A DNA stretch of 35,111 bases from Lachnospiraceae bacterium (GCA_022799355.1 JAAWOG010000039.1:1-35111), one strand, 5' to 3'. Shown: positions 15,964 to 25,008, counted from the first letter of the stretch. Made by a program: numbers and translations. The notes: generated from the sequence alone by a model not told the origin.

Positions 15964-17190
15964 ATGGCGGATAGGAAAAAGAGGCGGATTATAACGGCCG
16001 TATTGCTGATCATATGTTGTATTTTGGCGAGAGAGGCGATGGGGGAAGTGGGAGAAGAAGGAGAGGCACAGGAGGAAGGACAGCGGAAGGAACTCCCGGC
16101 AGAGGAGATCTGTGGCTTTGGAGAATATCCCGGGGAGGAGCATGGCTTTGGGGACGGAAGTGAATATTCGGAGGAGACAGGAGAAAGCGGCGGGGACAAA
16201 GAGGCCGGGGAGGCGGACTGGTTTACGTTAGAAGAGGAACTGCGCCCCTGTATATTGGAGATTATTTGCGGCGGGTATGCGGGAAGCGGCGTGGTATGGG
16301 AGATCACGGAAGATAAAGTGGTGGTGGCAAGCAGCGGGCATCTTCTGAAAAATGCGGAAGTATGCGATGTGATATGTTATGCGGGAGTTTATTATGAGGC
16401 GGAGGTGGAGAGGGTTTTGGAGGACTGTGATGTCGGTTTTGCGGTCTTTCCGGCAGAGCAGCTTTCGGCGGATGGGATAGAACTGAGGGCGGTCGTTCCC
16501 AGCCGACGTGAGAAGGAAGAACTGATACAGGGAGAGGAACTTGCCGTCTATGGTTCCATGGATGACACGGCAGGTAATTTTGTGAAAGGGTATCTGGTGG
16601 AAGCGGAGCGGGAGATGCAGCTTGAAGGGTATGAAAATCCCCAGGCGATTTTGCTGGGCGGCATTTTAGGCGGAGATATGCGGATCGGCGGCAGCGGAAA
16701 GAATGGCAGTACGGAAGCGGAGAATGCGGGCGGCGGAATGAATGGCAGTACGGAAGCGGAGAATGCGGGCGGCGGAAAGAATGGCAGTACGGAAGCGGAG
16801 AATGCGGGCGGCGGAATGAATGGCAGTACGGAAGCGGAGAATGCGGGCGGCGGAATGAATGGCAGTACGGAAGCGGAGAATGCGGGCGGCGGAATGAATG
16901 GCGGTACGGAAGCGGAGAATGCGGGCGGCAGAGAAGATGACGGTACGAAGTCGGAGAATGCGGGCGGCAGAGAAGATAACGGTACGGAACCGGAAAGTGA
17001 GGGCAATACCGATGGTGTGGGCGGTGTCGTAGCGGATGCCGAAACGCAGGAATATAACAGAGGCGCGGTGGACGCCGGTATGTCAGGCAGCGGTGTTTTT
17101 GACGGACAGGGGCACCTGATCGGCATTCTGGCAGGGGGAGACGGCAGATGGGGATTTGCGGCGGTGCCGGTCTGGAGGATCTGGCGGTAA
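15964..17190 (+). CDS. Membrane-anchored trypsin-like serine protease with internal 13-residue repeats
   Basis: This 408-residue protein starts with a basic tail and a hydrophobic segment (about residues 8-24), probably an anchor or signal, then an acidic Gly/Glu linker to about residue 85. A trypsin/HtrA-like fold follows with recognisable triad segments: SSGHLLKNAE (His, about residue 120), DCDVGFAVF (Asp, about 157) and GMSGSGVFDGQGHLIGI (Ser, about 376). Between Asp and Ser lie about eight tandem copies of a 13-residue unit, NGSTEAENAGGGM and variants (residues 247-348). No PDZ domain is seen. Relatives act outside the membrane. There is no strong ribosome binding site (GAGA 3-6 nt upstream). 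The repeats are polar and flexible and probably loop out of the fold. Confidence 0.75.
   Translation: MADRKKRRIITAVLLIICCILAREAMGEVGEEGEAQEEGQRKELPAEEICGFGEYPGEEHGFGDGSEYSEETGESGGDKEAGEADWFTLEEELRPCILEIICGGYAGSGVVWEITEDKVVVASSGHLLKNAEVCDVICYAGVYYEAEVERVLEDCDVGFAVFPAEQLSADGIELRAVVPSRREKEELIQGEELAVYGSMDDTAGNFVKGYLVEAEREMQLEGYENPQAILLGGILGGDMRIGGSGKNGSTEAENAGGGMNGSTEAENAGGGKNGSTEAENAGGGMNGSTEAENAGGGMNGSTEAENAGGGMNGGTEAENAGGREDDGTKSENAGGREDNGTEPESEGNTDGVGGVVADAETQEYNRGAVDAGMSGSGVFDGQGHLIGILAGGDGRWGFAAVPVWRIWR
16702..17006 (+). repeat. 39-bp in-frame minisatellite inside the protease gene
   Basis: Units start at 16702, 16741, 16780, 16819, 16858, 16897, 16936 and 16975. The first five are nearly identical at the DNA level; unit 6 has one change (Ser to Gly), and units 7 and 8 are diverged (DDGTKSENAGGRE, then DNGTEPESEG). 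The 39-bp period keeps the frame, so unit number can change without breaking the protein. Confidence 0.95.
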
Positions 17191-17207
17191 ATTTCGTGAC
17201 GGTAAAC

Positions 17208-17236
17208 TTGACAGGCGGGAAGATTTGGTGGAGAAT
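17208..17236 (+). promoter_or_regulatory. Candidate promoter for the CobW genes
   Basis: A perfect TTGACA (17208-17213), 17-nt spacer, then GAGAAT (17231-17236), a weak -10 box. Downstream, ACAGGC and GCCTGT flank 17265-17294 as a short inverted repeat. I saw no Zur-box-like palindrome. Confidence 0.4.
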
Positions 17237-17313
17237 AGGGAAGAATGATTGATATGGAACAGTGAGACAGGCATGCAATGAGATGGACGCCTGTTGGAAA
17301 GGGATGGTTAAAG

Positions 17314-18546
17314 ATGACAAAGATTGATATTATTTCAGGATTTTTGGGTGCGGGAAAGACAACACTGATCAAAAAGCTGTTAAAAGAAGCGCTTGCAGGG
17401 ACAAAAGTGGTTCTGATTGAAAATGAATTCGGACAGATCGGCATTGACGGAGGATTCTTAAAGGAGTCCGGAATAGAGATCAAAGAGATGAACTCCGGCT
17501 GCATCTGCTGTTCTTTGGTCGGTGATTTCGGGACATCGCTTCTTGAGGTGCTTGACACTTATCAGCCGGAGCGCATTCTGATCGAGCCCTCCGGAGTGGG
17601 GAAGCTTTCGGATGTGATGAAGGCGGTGGAGAATGTGAAGGCGGACGGCGAGGCGCATTTAAACAGCGCAGTCGTTGTGGTGGATGCTTCCAAGTGTAAA
17701 ATGTATATGAAGAACTTCGGTGAGTTTTTTATCAACCAGATAGAGTATGCGGGGACGGTGATCTTAAGCCGTACCGCGGCCATGAAGCAGGAGAAGATTG
17801 AGGAGGCCGTTGCACTGATCCGTCAGCACAACGGGAAGGCGACCGTGATCACTACGCCCTGGGAGGAACTTGAGGGCGGAATGATTTTGGAGACGATAGA
17901 GGGTGCGTCGGACCTTGAGGCTGAGCTGATGCAGGAAGTGCTGGCGCATCGGGAAGAACATCATCATCACGATGAAGAACACCATCATGATCATGGAGAA
18001 GGATGCCATCACGATGAAGAACACCATCATCATCATGGGGAGGAATGCGGACACCACCATGGACAGGAGGAAGGACACCACCACGGGGAGAAATGTTGTG
18101 AGCATCACGGCGATGAGTGCGGACATCACCATGGACATGAGGAAGAGCACCACCACGGACATGAAGCGGAGCATCACCATCACCACGATCATGGTGAAGA
18201 ATGCGGCTGCGGCTGTCATGATCATCATAACTATGGCCATCATCATGACCATGGCCATCATCATGCGGATGAAGTGTTCACAAGCTGGGGGATGGAGACG
18301 GCAGCGGTCTATGACAGAGACAGGATCGAGGATATTCTGGAGGAACTGGACCGCGAAAAAGAGTATGGGATTGTCCTTCGGGCAAAGGGAATGGTGCCTT
18401 CCGCGGACGGAAGCTGGATTCATTTTGACTATGTGCCCGGAGAAGTTCAGGTGCGGATGGGCGCGGCGGATGTGACAGGCAAATTGTGCGTCATCGGTTC
18501 CGGGCTGAAAGAGGAGGCGCTGGAAGCACTGTTTTTGGGGAAGTAA
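17314..18546 (+). CDS. CobW/COG0523 GTPase with a large His-rich metal-binding region
   Basis: This 410-residue G3E-family GTPase is of the metallochaperone class (zinc chaperones ZNG1/YeiR/YciC, CobW). Walker A is GFLGAGKTT (residues 9-17). The metal-transfer motif CxCC is present in SGCICCS (about residues 60-66). A region of about 110 residues (roughly 210-319) is made mostly of His, Glu, Asp and Gly with several Cys, such as EEHHHHDEEHHHDHGEG and GEECGCGCHDHHNYGHHHDH. A C-terminal CobW_C-like domain ends the protein. The ATG at 17314 fits the family better than one 36 nt upstream. It should use GTP hydrolysis to deliver zinc, cobalt or nickel to a client. Such His tracts are found in metal-storage chaperones; this one is very long. 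Confidence 0.9.
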   Translation: MTKIDIISGFLGAGKTTLIKKLLKEALAGTKVVLIENEFGQIGIDGGFLKESGIEIKEMNSGCICCSLVGDFGTSLLEVLDTYQPERILIEPSGVGKLSDVMKAVENVKADGEAHLNSAVVVVDASKCKMYMKNFGEFFINQIEYAGTVILSRTAAMKQEKIEEAVALIRQHNGKATVITTPWEELEGGMILETIEGASDLEAELMQEVLAHREEHHHHDEEHHHDHGEGCHHDEEHHHHHGEECGHHHGQEEGHHHGEKCCEHHGDECGHHHGHEEEHHHGHEAEHHHHHDHGEECGCGCHDHHNYGHHHDHGHHHADEVFTSWGMETAAVYDRDRIEDILEELDREKEYGIVLRAKGMVPSADGSWIHFDYVPGEVQVRMGAADVTGKLCVIGSGLKEEALEALFLGK

Positions 18547-18601
18547 AAAGAGATATTAAGTTTTCCCGTGCGGATGCAGGGATATGGATGAGGGATAAAG
18601 T

Positions 18602-19531
18602 ATGAAACCTGTATATGTCATTAACGGATTTTTGGAGAGCGGTAAGACGGAATTTATTGTCTATACGCTGGCGCAGCCCTATTTTCAGTTAAAGGGAAAG
18701 ACGCTTTTGCTGCTCTGTGAAGAGGGAGAGATCGAGTATGAGGAAAAGCTGTTAAAGGAGAGCAATACGATCCTGGAGCTGATCGAGGAGGAGAGCAATT
18801 TTACGCCGTCTAAATTGATGGAGCTCGACAAGAAGTATAAACCTGAGCGGATTATCATCGAGTATAACGGCATGTGGAATTTCAAAAATATGAAACTGCC
18901 CTGGCACTGGAGCATAGAGCAGCAGATCACCTGTATCGATGCCTCCACGTTTCCGATGTACTATACTAATATGAAATCACTTCTGGCAGAGATGGTGAGA
19001 AAATCGGAACTGATCATTTTTAACCGCTGTGACGGTATTTCTGATCTGGCTTCCTATAAAAGAAATATCAAGGCGGTAAACCGGCAGGCGGAAATTATCT
19101 TTGAAGATGCAAACGGTGAGATTGATGAGATTTTTGAGGATGATCTTCCCTACAGCCTGAAGGATGATCCGATTGTATTAGATAACACTGGTTATGGTAT
19201 CTGGTATATTGATTCCATGGACCATTTGGAGCGATATCTGAATAAGCGTATTCAGTTTACGGCGCAGGTGATGAAGCCTGAGAACTTTCCGGCAGATCAT
19301 TTCGTGCCGGGAAGGATGGCGATGACCTGCTGTGCCGAGGATATGAGTTTTCTGGGGTATGTCTGCAAGTATGCCGATGCGGCGGCACTGAAGATGCGCG
19401 ACTGGGTTAAGGTGACGGCAGTGGTTAAGAAGGAATATTGGGAAGATTATAAAGGAGAGGGACCGCTGCTTCATGCGGAAAAGGTGGAGAAGGTGAAGGC
19501 GCCGAAGGAGGAAGTAATCTCGTTTATGTAG
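18602..19531 (+). CDS. CobW-like GTPase fused to a TIGR03943/YcgQ-type C-terminal domain
   Basis: This 309-residue protein begins MKPVYVINGFLESGKTEF, a P-loop of the CobW/G3E type (GFLESGKT). It lacks the CxCC metal-transfer motif of the preceding paralogue. The C-terminal part (about residues 215-305) resembles the C-terminal domain of TIGR03943/DUF1980 proteins such as B. subtilis YcgQ, with GRMAMTCCAEDMSFLGYVCK and WVKVTAVVKKEY. In that family the domain is normally fused to membrane helices and works with a YcgR/UPF0718 permease, thought to handle zinc. No permease gene is seen nearby. The start has GAGGGAT about 7 nt upstream, and it lies 55 nt after the first CobW gene, so the two likely act together. 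Confidence 0.82.
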   Translation: MKPVYVINGFLESGKTEFIVYTLAQPYFQLKGKTLLLLCEEGEIEYEEKLLKESNTILELIEEESNFTPSKLMELDKKYKPERIIIEYNGMWNFKNMKLPWHWSIEQQITCIDASTFPMYYTNMKSLLAEMVRKSELIIFNRCDGISDLASYKRNIKAVNRQAEIIFEDANGEIDEIFEDDLPYSLKDDPIVLDNTGYGIWYIDSMDHLERYLNKRIQFTAQVMKPENFPADHFVPGRMAMTCCAEDMSFLGYVCKYADAAALKMRDWVKVTAVVKKEYWEDYKGEGPLLHAEKVEKVKAPKEEVISFM

Positions 19532-19560
19532 GGAAAAGAGACGGCGGGGAGATTTGAGGG

Positions 19561-20322
19561 ATGGATTCGGATAAGGAGATGCGGCAGTTTCGGAAGAGGC
19601 TGACGGAGCTGGCGGAGAAGAGCAGCAGGCAGAATATCTATACGTTCACCGGCTTTCTGGGAATGGCGCAGCAGGATGCGTTTCACCGGATGGAAAGGGA
19701 ACTTTCTTTTGCGCATCCCATTCTTTTTGGCGGAAGCGATGAGGCGGAGAGGGTGGTGGTGCGCTTTGGGAGCCCTGAGGAGATGGGCTATGAGGTGGAA
19801 TTTCCGATCGTACTGCTGAAAATAGAACCGCTGCTTCAAAAATATGCGGATACGCTGGGACACAGGGATTTTCTTGGGGCATTGATGAATCTCGGCATAG
19901 ACAGAGGGACTCTTGGCGATATTTTTATCAGGGATAACTGCGGTTATCTTTTCTGTCTGGAGTCCATCGCCGATTTTATTCAGGAAGAACTCGGTCGGAT
20001 CAGGCATACGGATGTGAGATGCGGCAGAGCGGCACCGGAGGAGGTACTTGAAAAGAAGGAAAAGACAAGGCTGGAGTTGAACGTCTCCTCGGAGCGGGCG
20101 GATGTGGTTATCGCGGCTTTGTACCGTCTTTCACGCACGGAGAGCCTTGCGTTTTTCCGGGGACAGAAAGTATTTGTCAACGGCAGGCTGTGCGAGAATA
20201 ACAGTTGTTACCTGAAGAAGGATGATGTGGTCAGCGTGCGGGGAAAAGGAAAGTTTTTCTATGGCGGCGTGGAGAGGGAGACCAGAAAGGGCAGGCTCGG
20301 TGTGACGGTTTTTGTGTACTGA
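19561..20322 (+). CDS. ylmH: S4-domain RNA-binding protein, YlmH/RqcP2 family
   Basis: This is a 253-residue protein. The N-terminal domain contains YTFTGFLGMAQQDAFHR and the central part HRDFLGALMNLGIDRGTLGD, both characteristic of YlmH. The C-terminal S4 RNA-binding domain (about residues 175-245) shows LNVSSERADVVIAALYRLSR and GQKVFVNGRL. In B. subtilis, YlmH acts in ribosome-associated quality control of stalled 50S subunits and sits in the division cluster by divIVA. Here that context is missing. It starts 29 nt after the CobW-fusion gene with GGGGAG upstream. Confident on family, less on the exact function in this organism. Confidence 0.9.
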   Translation: MDSDKEMRQFRKRLTELAEKSSRQNIYTFTGFLGMAQQDAFHRMERELSFAHPILFGGSDEAERVVVRFGSPEEMGYEVEFPIVLLKIEPLLQKYADTLGHRDFLGALMNLGIDRGTLGDIFIRDNCGYLFCLESIADFIQEELGRIRHTDVRCGRAAPEEVLEKKEKTRLELNVSSERADVVIAALYRLSRTESLAFFRGQKVFVNGRLCENNSCYLKKDDVVSVRGKGKFFYGGVERETRKGRLGVTVFVY

Positions 20323-20358
20323 GCCCGGCATCATATCATACAAAGGAGAGAAAGTTTT

Positions 20359-21285
20359 ATGTATCCATATACAATGTCACAGTGGCTGTTTCTGTTTTAT
20401 GTGTACTGTTTTTTGGGCTGGTGTGTGGAATCTTCTTATGTCAGTCTGAAAGAGAAGCCGCCGCACTGGATCAACAGGGGATTTTTGAGGGGACCGTTTC
20501 TGCCGCTGTACGGCAGCGGCGCCATCATGATGCTGGTGGTCTCGGCTCCGTTTCAGCATCATCTGGTGCTGACTTATGCGGCAGGCTGTGTCGGCGCTAC
20601 TGTGCTGGAATACATAACAGGTGTTACGATGGAGGCGCTGTTTAAGGTGCGGTACTGGGACTACTCCGATGTGCCGTTTAATTTTCAGGGGCATATCTGT
20701 CTCGGGACAACGCTCTCCTGGGGGCTGTTGACGATCCTGATGACTCGCGTGATCCATATGCCGGTGGAAAACCTGCTTTACAGCATACCTGCGGGAGTGC
20801 TGCCGGTTCTTGTGGTTGTTCTGACGGCCGTTATTGCCGCCGATTTTGCCCTTTCGTTCCGGGCAGCGCTGGATATCAGGGATATTTTGCTGGCAATGGA
20901 GAAGGCGAAGGAAGAGATGGCGCATATGCAGAAGCGCCTGGATGTGATCGCGGCGGTAAGAGGAGAGGAGATCGGGCAGTACCGGAGCGCTGCGGAGATG
21001 CGGCTGGAGGAGCTTGTGGAGAGTATCGAAGAAAAGCTTCGCTCCGTGCGGGAGCATATGCAGGTCCATCCCGGAGAATATCTGGAAAGTGTTAAAAATG
21101 AGGCGCTGGAGATACGGGAGAGGTTTGCGAATATCCGTTATCATGCTTCCGAACTAAAAACCATTCGGGATCGCTGGAAGCGCGGCATGATCCTCGGCAA
21201 CCCCGGGATGCGGGGAAGTATAAAGGTACGGCGCAGCCTGGAGGAATTGAAGGAAGCCGTGAGGGACAGATTGAATTTCAGATGA
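20359..21285 (+). CDS. Putative ABC-transporter type IV membrane protein (PF06541) with coiled-coil tail
   Basis: This 308-residue protein starts with MYPYTMSQWLFLFYVYCFLG followed by WCVESSYVSL, a signature of the PF06541 (CmpB-like, putative ABC permease) family. Five or so hydrophobic segments fill residues 8-180. The remainder (about 180-305) is charged and probably coiled coil (EKAKEEMAHMQKRLDVIAAV), with no second domain recognised. No ATPase gene is adjacent, so ABC transporter function is not supported by context. The start has AAAGGAG about 11 nt upstream. The gene ends in a repeat-rich tail and a bidirectional terminator. A shorter paralogue-like protein lies at 27975-28415. Confidence 0.82.
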   Translation: MYPYTMSQWLFLFYVYCFLGWCVESSYVSLKEKPPHWINRGFLRGPFLPLYGSGAIMMLVVSAPFQHHLVLTYAAGCVGATVLEYITGVTMEALFKVRYWDYSDVPFNFQGHICLGTTLSWGLLTILMTRVIHMPVENLLYSIPAGVLPVLVVVLTAVIAADFALSFRAALDIRDILLAMEKAKEEMAHMQKRLDVIAAVRGEEIGQYRSAAEMRLEELVESIEEKLRSVREHMQVHPGEYLESVKNEALEIRERFANIRYHASELKTIRDRWKRGMILGNPGMRGSIKVRRSLEELKEAVRDRLNFR

Positions 21286-21395
21286 CCGGATAGAAGATAG
21301 CCAGATAGAGGATAATCAGAATAGAAGATAATCAGAATAGAAGATAGCCGGAATAGAAGATAGTCGGAATAAAAGATAACCGGAATAAAAGACAG
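21286..21395. repeat. Seven tandem 15-16-bp repeats
   Basis: Units follow the pattern CCGGAATAGAAGATAG and start at 21286, 21301, 21316, 21332, 21348, 21364 and 21380. They vary at two or three positions and begin directly after the stop codon (TGA at 21283-21285). The last unit merges into the left arm of the terminator hairpin. There are no spacers of unique sequence, so this is not CRISPR. Confidence 0.85.
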
Positions 21396-21442
21396 ACAGG
21401 CAATTTTGCCATGGCGGCATTGTTGCCTGTCTGTCTTCTTTT
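21389..21442. terminator. Strong bidirectional terminator between convergent genes
   Basis: AAGACAGACAGGCAA (21389-21403) pairs exactly with TTGCCTGTCTGTCTT (21423-21437) around a 19-nt loop. CTTTTAT follows on plus, and A-rich sequence precedes it, giving T residues on minus. It separates the PF06541 gene from the symporter gene. Confidence 0.85.
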
Positions 21443-21484
21443 ATGGGGACTGTCGGGTTTCTTTCGCTGCCTCTGTCCCGAAGT

Positions 21485-23026
21485 TTATTTCTTTTTTGCT
21501 CTTTCATCCCAGTATTCACAGGTGATGCCGGCTGTTTCGGAGGTAAAGGGCGTGCCGTCTTTCTTTTTATAGTGGTCCGTTGCCTTGAATACGTATCGGC
21601 ATCCCAGATATAGCAGCGGGATATTGGCAAATACGATCAGGATATTTCCCAGATCGGAGATCGCCCACATATTACCGAGATCCAGCCCTGCGATGGAACA
21701 GAAGATGCCAAAGAGGGTGATAAAAATACCAAGGATGCGGACGCCGTTTGTCAGAGATTTTTTGGTGGTGATCCTGCCGGCGGCAATCTCCGAGAAGCTG
21801 AAAAATCCGATCACACAGGTGAAAGCAAACAGGCAGAAACAGATGGTGATCAGGAAGATCACAATATTGTCAAATAAGCCGGTGCCCGGTGTCAGGGCGG
21901 AGGCGGAAGTTAAAAATTTTGGCAGTTTATCCAGTTCCATCCATGCCTGCGCCCCTTCTCCTGTCCAGAGATGCGCCATGACCACGACAAAACCGGTCAG
22001 TGTACAGATGACGATGGTATCCAGGAAAACCCCGATGGACTGTACAAAGCCCTGCTCGCAGGGATGGTCCGTGTTTGCCGCGCCTGCCGCCATGGTGATG
22101 GTACCCTGGCCGGCTTCGTTGCTCATCAGTCCCCGTTTGATACCCTGTGCCAGGACGGTACCGAATACGCCGCCGAAGATTGCCTCAGGCGTAAAGGCGC
22201 CGCCGAAGACGGAGGAGAAAAAGTAGGGAACCGTGCCGAGGTTTGTCAGGATCATGAAAAGGACGGTGCCGATATAGATGACGGACATAACAGGGACAGC
22301 GATGTCCGTTACTTTTGTCACTTTTTTAATGCCGCCGAAAGCCAGGTATGCCACCAGAAAAATTAAAATAGCGGCTGTTATGTAATATAGCGGCGAGGTG
22401 GTGGAGATGCTGTTTCCGGTCAGAATCTCGCCCATCTGCCCTACGGAGCTGACCACGTTAAAGCCCTGGGCGGGAAGACAGCACATGGCATATATGATGA
22501 ACATGACGGAGAGAAAAATACCGGCGCCCTTTTTATTGCCGAGCAGTTTTTTTCCATAGTAGGGCAGGCCGCCTACAAATTCATCTTCCTTTTTTTCCTT
22601 GAACATCTGTGCCATAACAGCCTCGGTATAAGCCGTAGACATACCGAAGAAGGCGGAAAGCCACATCCAGAACAGCGCGCCGGGGCCGCCCACGGAGATG
22701 GCGCCGGTAACTCCGAGGATATTGCCCGGGCCGACACGCATGGCGGAACTTAAGAAAAAGGCGCCCAGAGAGGAGATGCCGATCTCGTCGCTCTTCTTTT
22801 TTGCCAGAATGCGGATGCCCGTTTTAAAGTGCGTTACCTGAATAAACCCAAGCCTTACCGTAAAGAAAATGCCGGAGCCCACCAGCAGAATGATTGCCAG
22901 GGAGAAGTTACCAAGGATCGGAATCCCCGCATACCAGTCTAAATTTGTCGGAAAATCCCAGAAAAAATCGGAAACCGGGATTACAAAAGAAAATACATTG
23001 TTTATCATTTCAAAAATATGTTCCAT
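21485..23026 (-). CDS. Sodium:alanine/glycine symporter, AGCS family
   Basis: This 513-residue carrier has about eleven hydrophobic segments. AGCS landmarks include MRVGPGNILGVTGAISVGGP followed by GALFWMWLSAFFGMSTAYTE near residues 95-135, and RGLMSNEAGQGTITMAAGAA at about residue 307. These cover the sodium and substrate sites of the family. Members import alanine, glycine or glutamine with Na+. The ATG at 23024-23026 has a perfect AAGGAGG-like ribosome binding site and a good sigma-A promoter upstream. It is a single-gene unit ending at the bidirectional terminator. Exact substrate cannot be told. Confidence 0.93.
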   Translation of the reverse strand: MEHIFEMINNVFSFVIPVSDFFWDFPTNLDWYAGIPILGNFSLAIILLVGSGIFFTVRLGFIQVTHFKTGIRILAKKKSDEIGISSLGAFFLSSAMRVGPGNILGVTGAISVGGPGALFWMWLSAFFGMSTAYTEAVMAQMFKEKKEDEFVGGLPYYGKKLLGNKKGAGIFLSVMFIIYAMCCLPAQGFNVVSSVGQMGEILTGNSISTTSPLYYITAAILIFLVAYLAFGGIKKVTKVTDIAVPVMSVIYIGTVLFMILTNLGTVPYFFSSVFGGAFTPEAIFGGVFGTVLAQGIKRGLMSNEAGQGTITMAAGAANTDHPCEQGFVQSIGVFLDTIVICTLTGFVVVMAHLWTGEGAQAWMELDKLPKFLTSASALTPGTGLFDNIVIFLITICFCLFAFTCVIGFFSFSEIAAGRITTKKSLTNGVRILGIFITLFGIFCSIAGLDLGNMWAISDLGNILIVFANIPLLYLGCRYVFKATDHYKKKDGTPFTSETAGITCEYWDERAKKK

Positions 23027-23076
23027 CGTCTGTCCTCCTTACCTGCCTGCAATGAATGTAATGGTGCGTTATAACA

Positions 23077-23105
23077 AGTATAGAAAATCCAAAAAAGGAA
23101 AACAA
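23077..23105 (-). promoter_or_regulatory. Sigma-A promoter for the AGCS symporter gene
   Basis: On minus: TTGTTT (23100-23105), 17-nt spacer, TATACT (23077-23082), about 50 nt before the start codon. Confidence 0.65.
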
Positions 23106-23230
23106 TAGCAGAAAGTGAGGAAAATATTGCAAAAAGTGCTGCGTTGGTAAGGAGATGGAATTTATCCGGAGAAATGGAGGAAATCCTGAAAAAACTATGG
23201 TCTTATGGAAAAAAATGTTATATAATTTTT

Positions 23231-23255
23231 TAAATAGGTTATTTTTTAGCCGATA
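23231..23255 (+). promoter_or_regulatory. Sigma-D (FliA-type) promoter of the chemoreceptor gene
   Basis: TAAA (23231-23234), 14-nt spacer and GCCGATA (23249-23255) closely match the flagellar sigma-factor consensus. The ribosome binding site and ATG follow within 30 nt. Confidence 0.75.
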
Positions 23256-23280
23256 CCATGTGAAGAGGGAGAGGGGAATC

Positions 23281-25008
23281 ATGCCGAACGAACAGAAAAA
23301 AACGAAAAACAAAGTATCCGTGTTTCACTCCATGCGGACCAAGATTATGCTGCTTGTGCAGATCGGGGCGCTTTGCTCCTGTATTATGGTGCTGATGATG
23401 ACAGTGCCGAGAGCGGAGGAAGAACTGGTTACTTTGACACAAAACTCCATGCTCAGTCTTGCGAAGGCTTATGCTGCCGGAATGGAGACGGAGATCATAG
23501 AATACCAGCAGCATGGCAGGAAATTAACATATGAAGCCTATGCAAAAATTCTGGAGGGCGCGAAAATGGAAGGTGTGGAGTCCTCCTACGCATATATGGT
23601 GTCGCCGGATGGAACTATGCTGTATCATCCTACGGAGAGTAAGGTAGGCAGTCCTGTGGAGAACGATGTTGTAAAAGGAGTTGTGGCAAAGATCCAGTCG
23701 GGAGTGATACCGGAGCCGGAGGTGGTCAGCTACGAATTTGACGGGAAAGTCAAGTATGCATCCTACTATGTGCTCCCCACCAATGATGTGATCGTGATTT
23801 CTACGGATGAGGAGGAGATCTTAAGCGGTATTTCCGCGATGATGCTCCACTCGGGTGAGGGGATGATTGCGGTAATGATTCTGCTTGCGGTGGTGATTTT
23901 TATTGTGACCGGCATTATGATGAATCCGCTGAAAAAGATCACGGTGCTGATCAACGAGATGGAGGAACTGAAATTTGTAAAGCATTCCTGGAATCAGAAG
24001 CTTACGAAGGGGAGGGATGAATGCGGTGCCATGGCGAAAGCGGTGGCGGCAATGCGGGAGAGCCTTCGGAATGTGATTCAGGATATCAGCAGTGCCAGTA
24101 CTCATTTGAATGAGATCGTCAATACATTGCAGGTTACTTCTTCCGAAATAAATGATTCCTGTACGGATAATTCCGCCACAACCCAGGAACTGGCGGCAGG
24201 CATGGAGGAGACAACGGCGACAACCCAGACGCTTGTTTCCAGTATCGAAGATATGAAAGAGGAGTCCAATGATATCCGAAGGATGTCCATGGAAGGGGAG
24301 GCGCTCTCGGGCGAGATTGAAGAGAGAGCGGCAAAACTGAAAGAATCCGCAACGGCATCCGTAAAACTGGCGCGGGATATGTTTGCCACACTGCAGAAAA
24401 ATTCGGCGCGGGCTATCGAGGAAGCAAAGACCGTGGATAAGATCAACGAACTGACGGAAGTAATCATGCGGATCTCCTCCCAGACCAGCCTTTTGGCGCT
24501 GAATGCGTCCATCGAGGCGGCAAGGGCAGGCGAAGCAGGAAAGGGTTTCGCGGTGGTGGCGACGGAGATCGGCAATCTGGCAAATCAGACTTCCGAGACC
24601 GTGGCGGATATCAACAATATCGTGGCGGAAGTCAATGCGGTCGTGCGGGCTATGGGAACAACGCTGCATGATACGACTCAGTTTATGGAAACCCAGGTGG
24701 TGCCGGATTATCAGGCGTTTTATGATGTGAGCAACCAGTACAATGACGATTCCGTGGCGGTGAAGGACAGCATGGCATCGATTCAGGAATCCGTTGCCAA
24801 GCTGAACGAAACGATTTTAGTGGTCACGGACGGGCTCGAGGGCATCAGCAAGACCATCAATGAATCCGCCATAGGTGTAGGCGATATTGCCGAAAAGACG
24901 GCGGCCGTGGTGAACCGTATGGGCGATAGTATGAAGATGGTGACCGGATGCCAGAGCGAGGCGGATAAGCTGAAAGATATTGCCGGACAGTTTTACATAG
25001 AAGGGTAA
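23281..25008 (+). CDS. Methyl-accepting chemotaxis protein with an extracellular Cache-like sensor
   Basis: This is a 575-residue receptor. Topology: short cytoplasmic tail, first membrane helix (about 22-42), extracellular sensor (about 45-190), second membrane helix (about 195-217), HAMP linker, then a long coiled-coil signalling domain. The sensor has a Cache-like PAS fold pattern ([20 protein letters not shown]). The signalling tip is well conserved: [20 protein letters not shown] and [20 protein letters not shown] (about 398-437), the CheA/CheW contact. Start: the ATG at 23281 has GAGGGGA upstream and a sigma-D promoter just before; the frame upstream would overlap that promoter. Ligand is unknown. 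No other chemotaxis gene is in the window. Confidence 0.94.
   Translation: MPNEQKKTKNKVSVFHSMRTKIMLLVQIGALCSCIMVLMMTVPRAEEELVTLTQNSMLSLAKAYAAGMETEIIEYQQHGRKLTYEAYAKILEGAKMEGVESSYAYMVSPDGTMLYHPTESKVGSPVENDVVKGVVAKIQSGVIPEPEVVSYEFDGKVKYASYYVLPTNDVIVISTDEEEILSGISAMMLHSGEGMIAVMILLAVVIFIVTGIMMNPLKKITVLINEMEELKFVKHSWNQKLTKGRDECGAMAKAVAAMRESLRNVIQDISSASTHLNEIVNTLQVTSSEINDSCTDNSATTQELAAGMEETTATTQTLVSSIEDMKEESNDIRRMSMEGEALSGEIEERAAKLKESATASVKLARDMFATLQKNSARAIEEAKTVDKINELTEVIMRISSQTSLLALNASIEAARAGEAGKGFAVVATEIGNLANQTSETVADINNIVAEVNAVVRAMGTTLHDTTQFMETQVVPDYQAFYDVSNQYNDDSVAVKDSMASIQESVAKLNETILVVTDGLEGISKTINESAIGVGDIAEKTAAVVNRMGDSMKMVTGCQSEADKLKDIAGQFYIEG

Noticed and set aside
16304-17558. Two long minus-strand frames (about 336-338 residues) opposite the protease gene
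   Set aside because: They are Pro/Ser/His-rich shadows of the in-frame minisatellite, with no ribosome binding site and no family similarity.
17764-18423. Minus-strand frame very rich in Met and Val
   Set aside because: It is the complement of the His-rich CAT/CAC codons in the CobW gene.
21286-21395. Possible CRISPR array
   Set aside because: Repeats of 15-16 bp follow one another with no unique spacers, and there are no cas genes.
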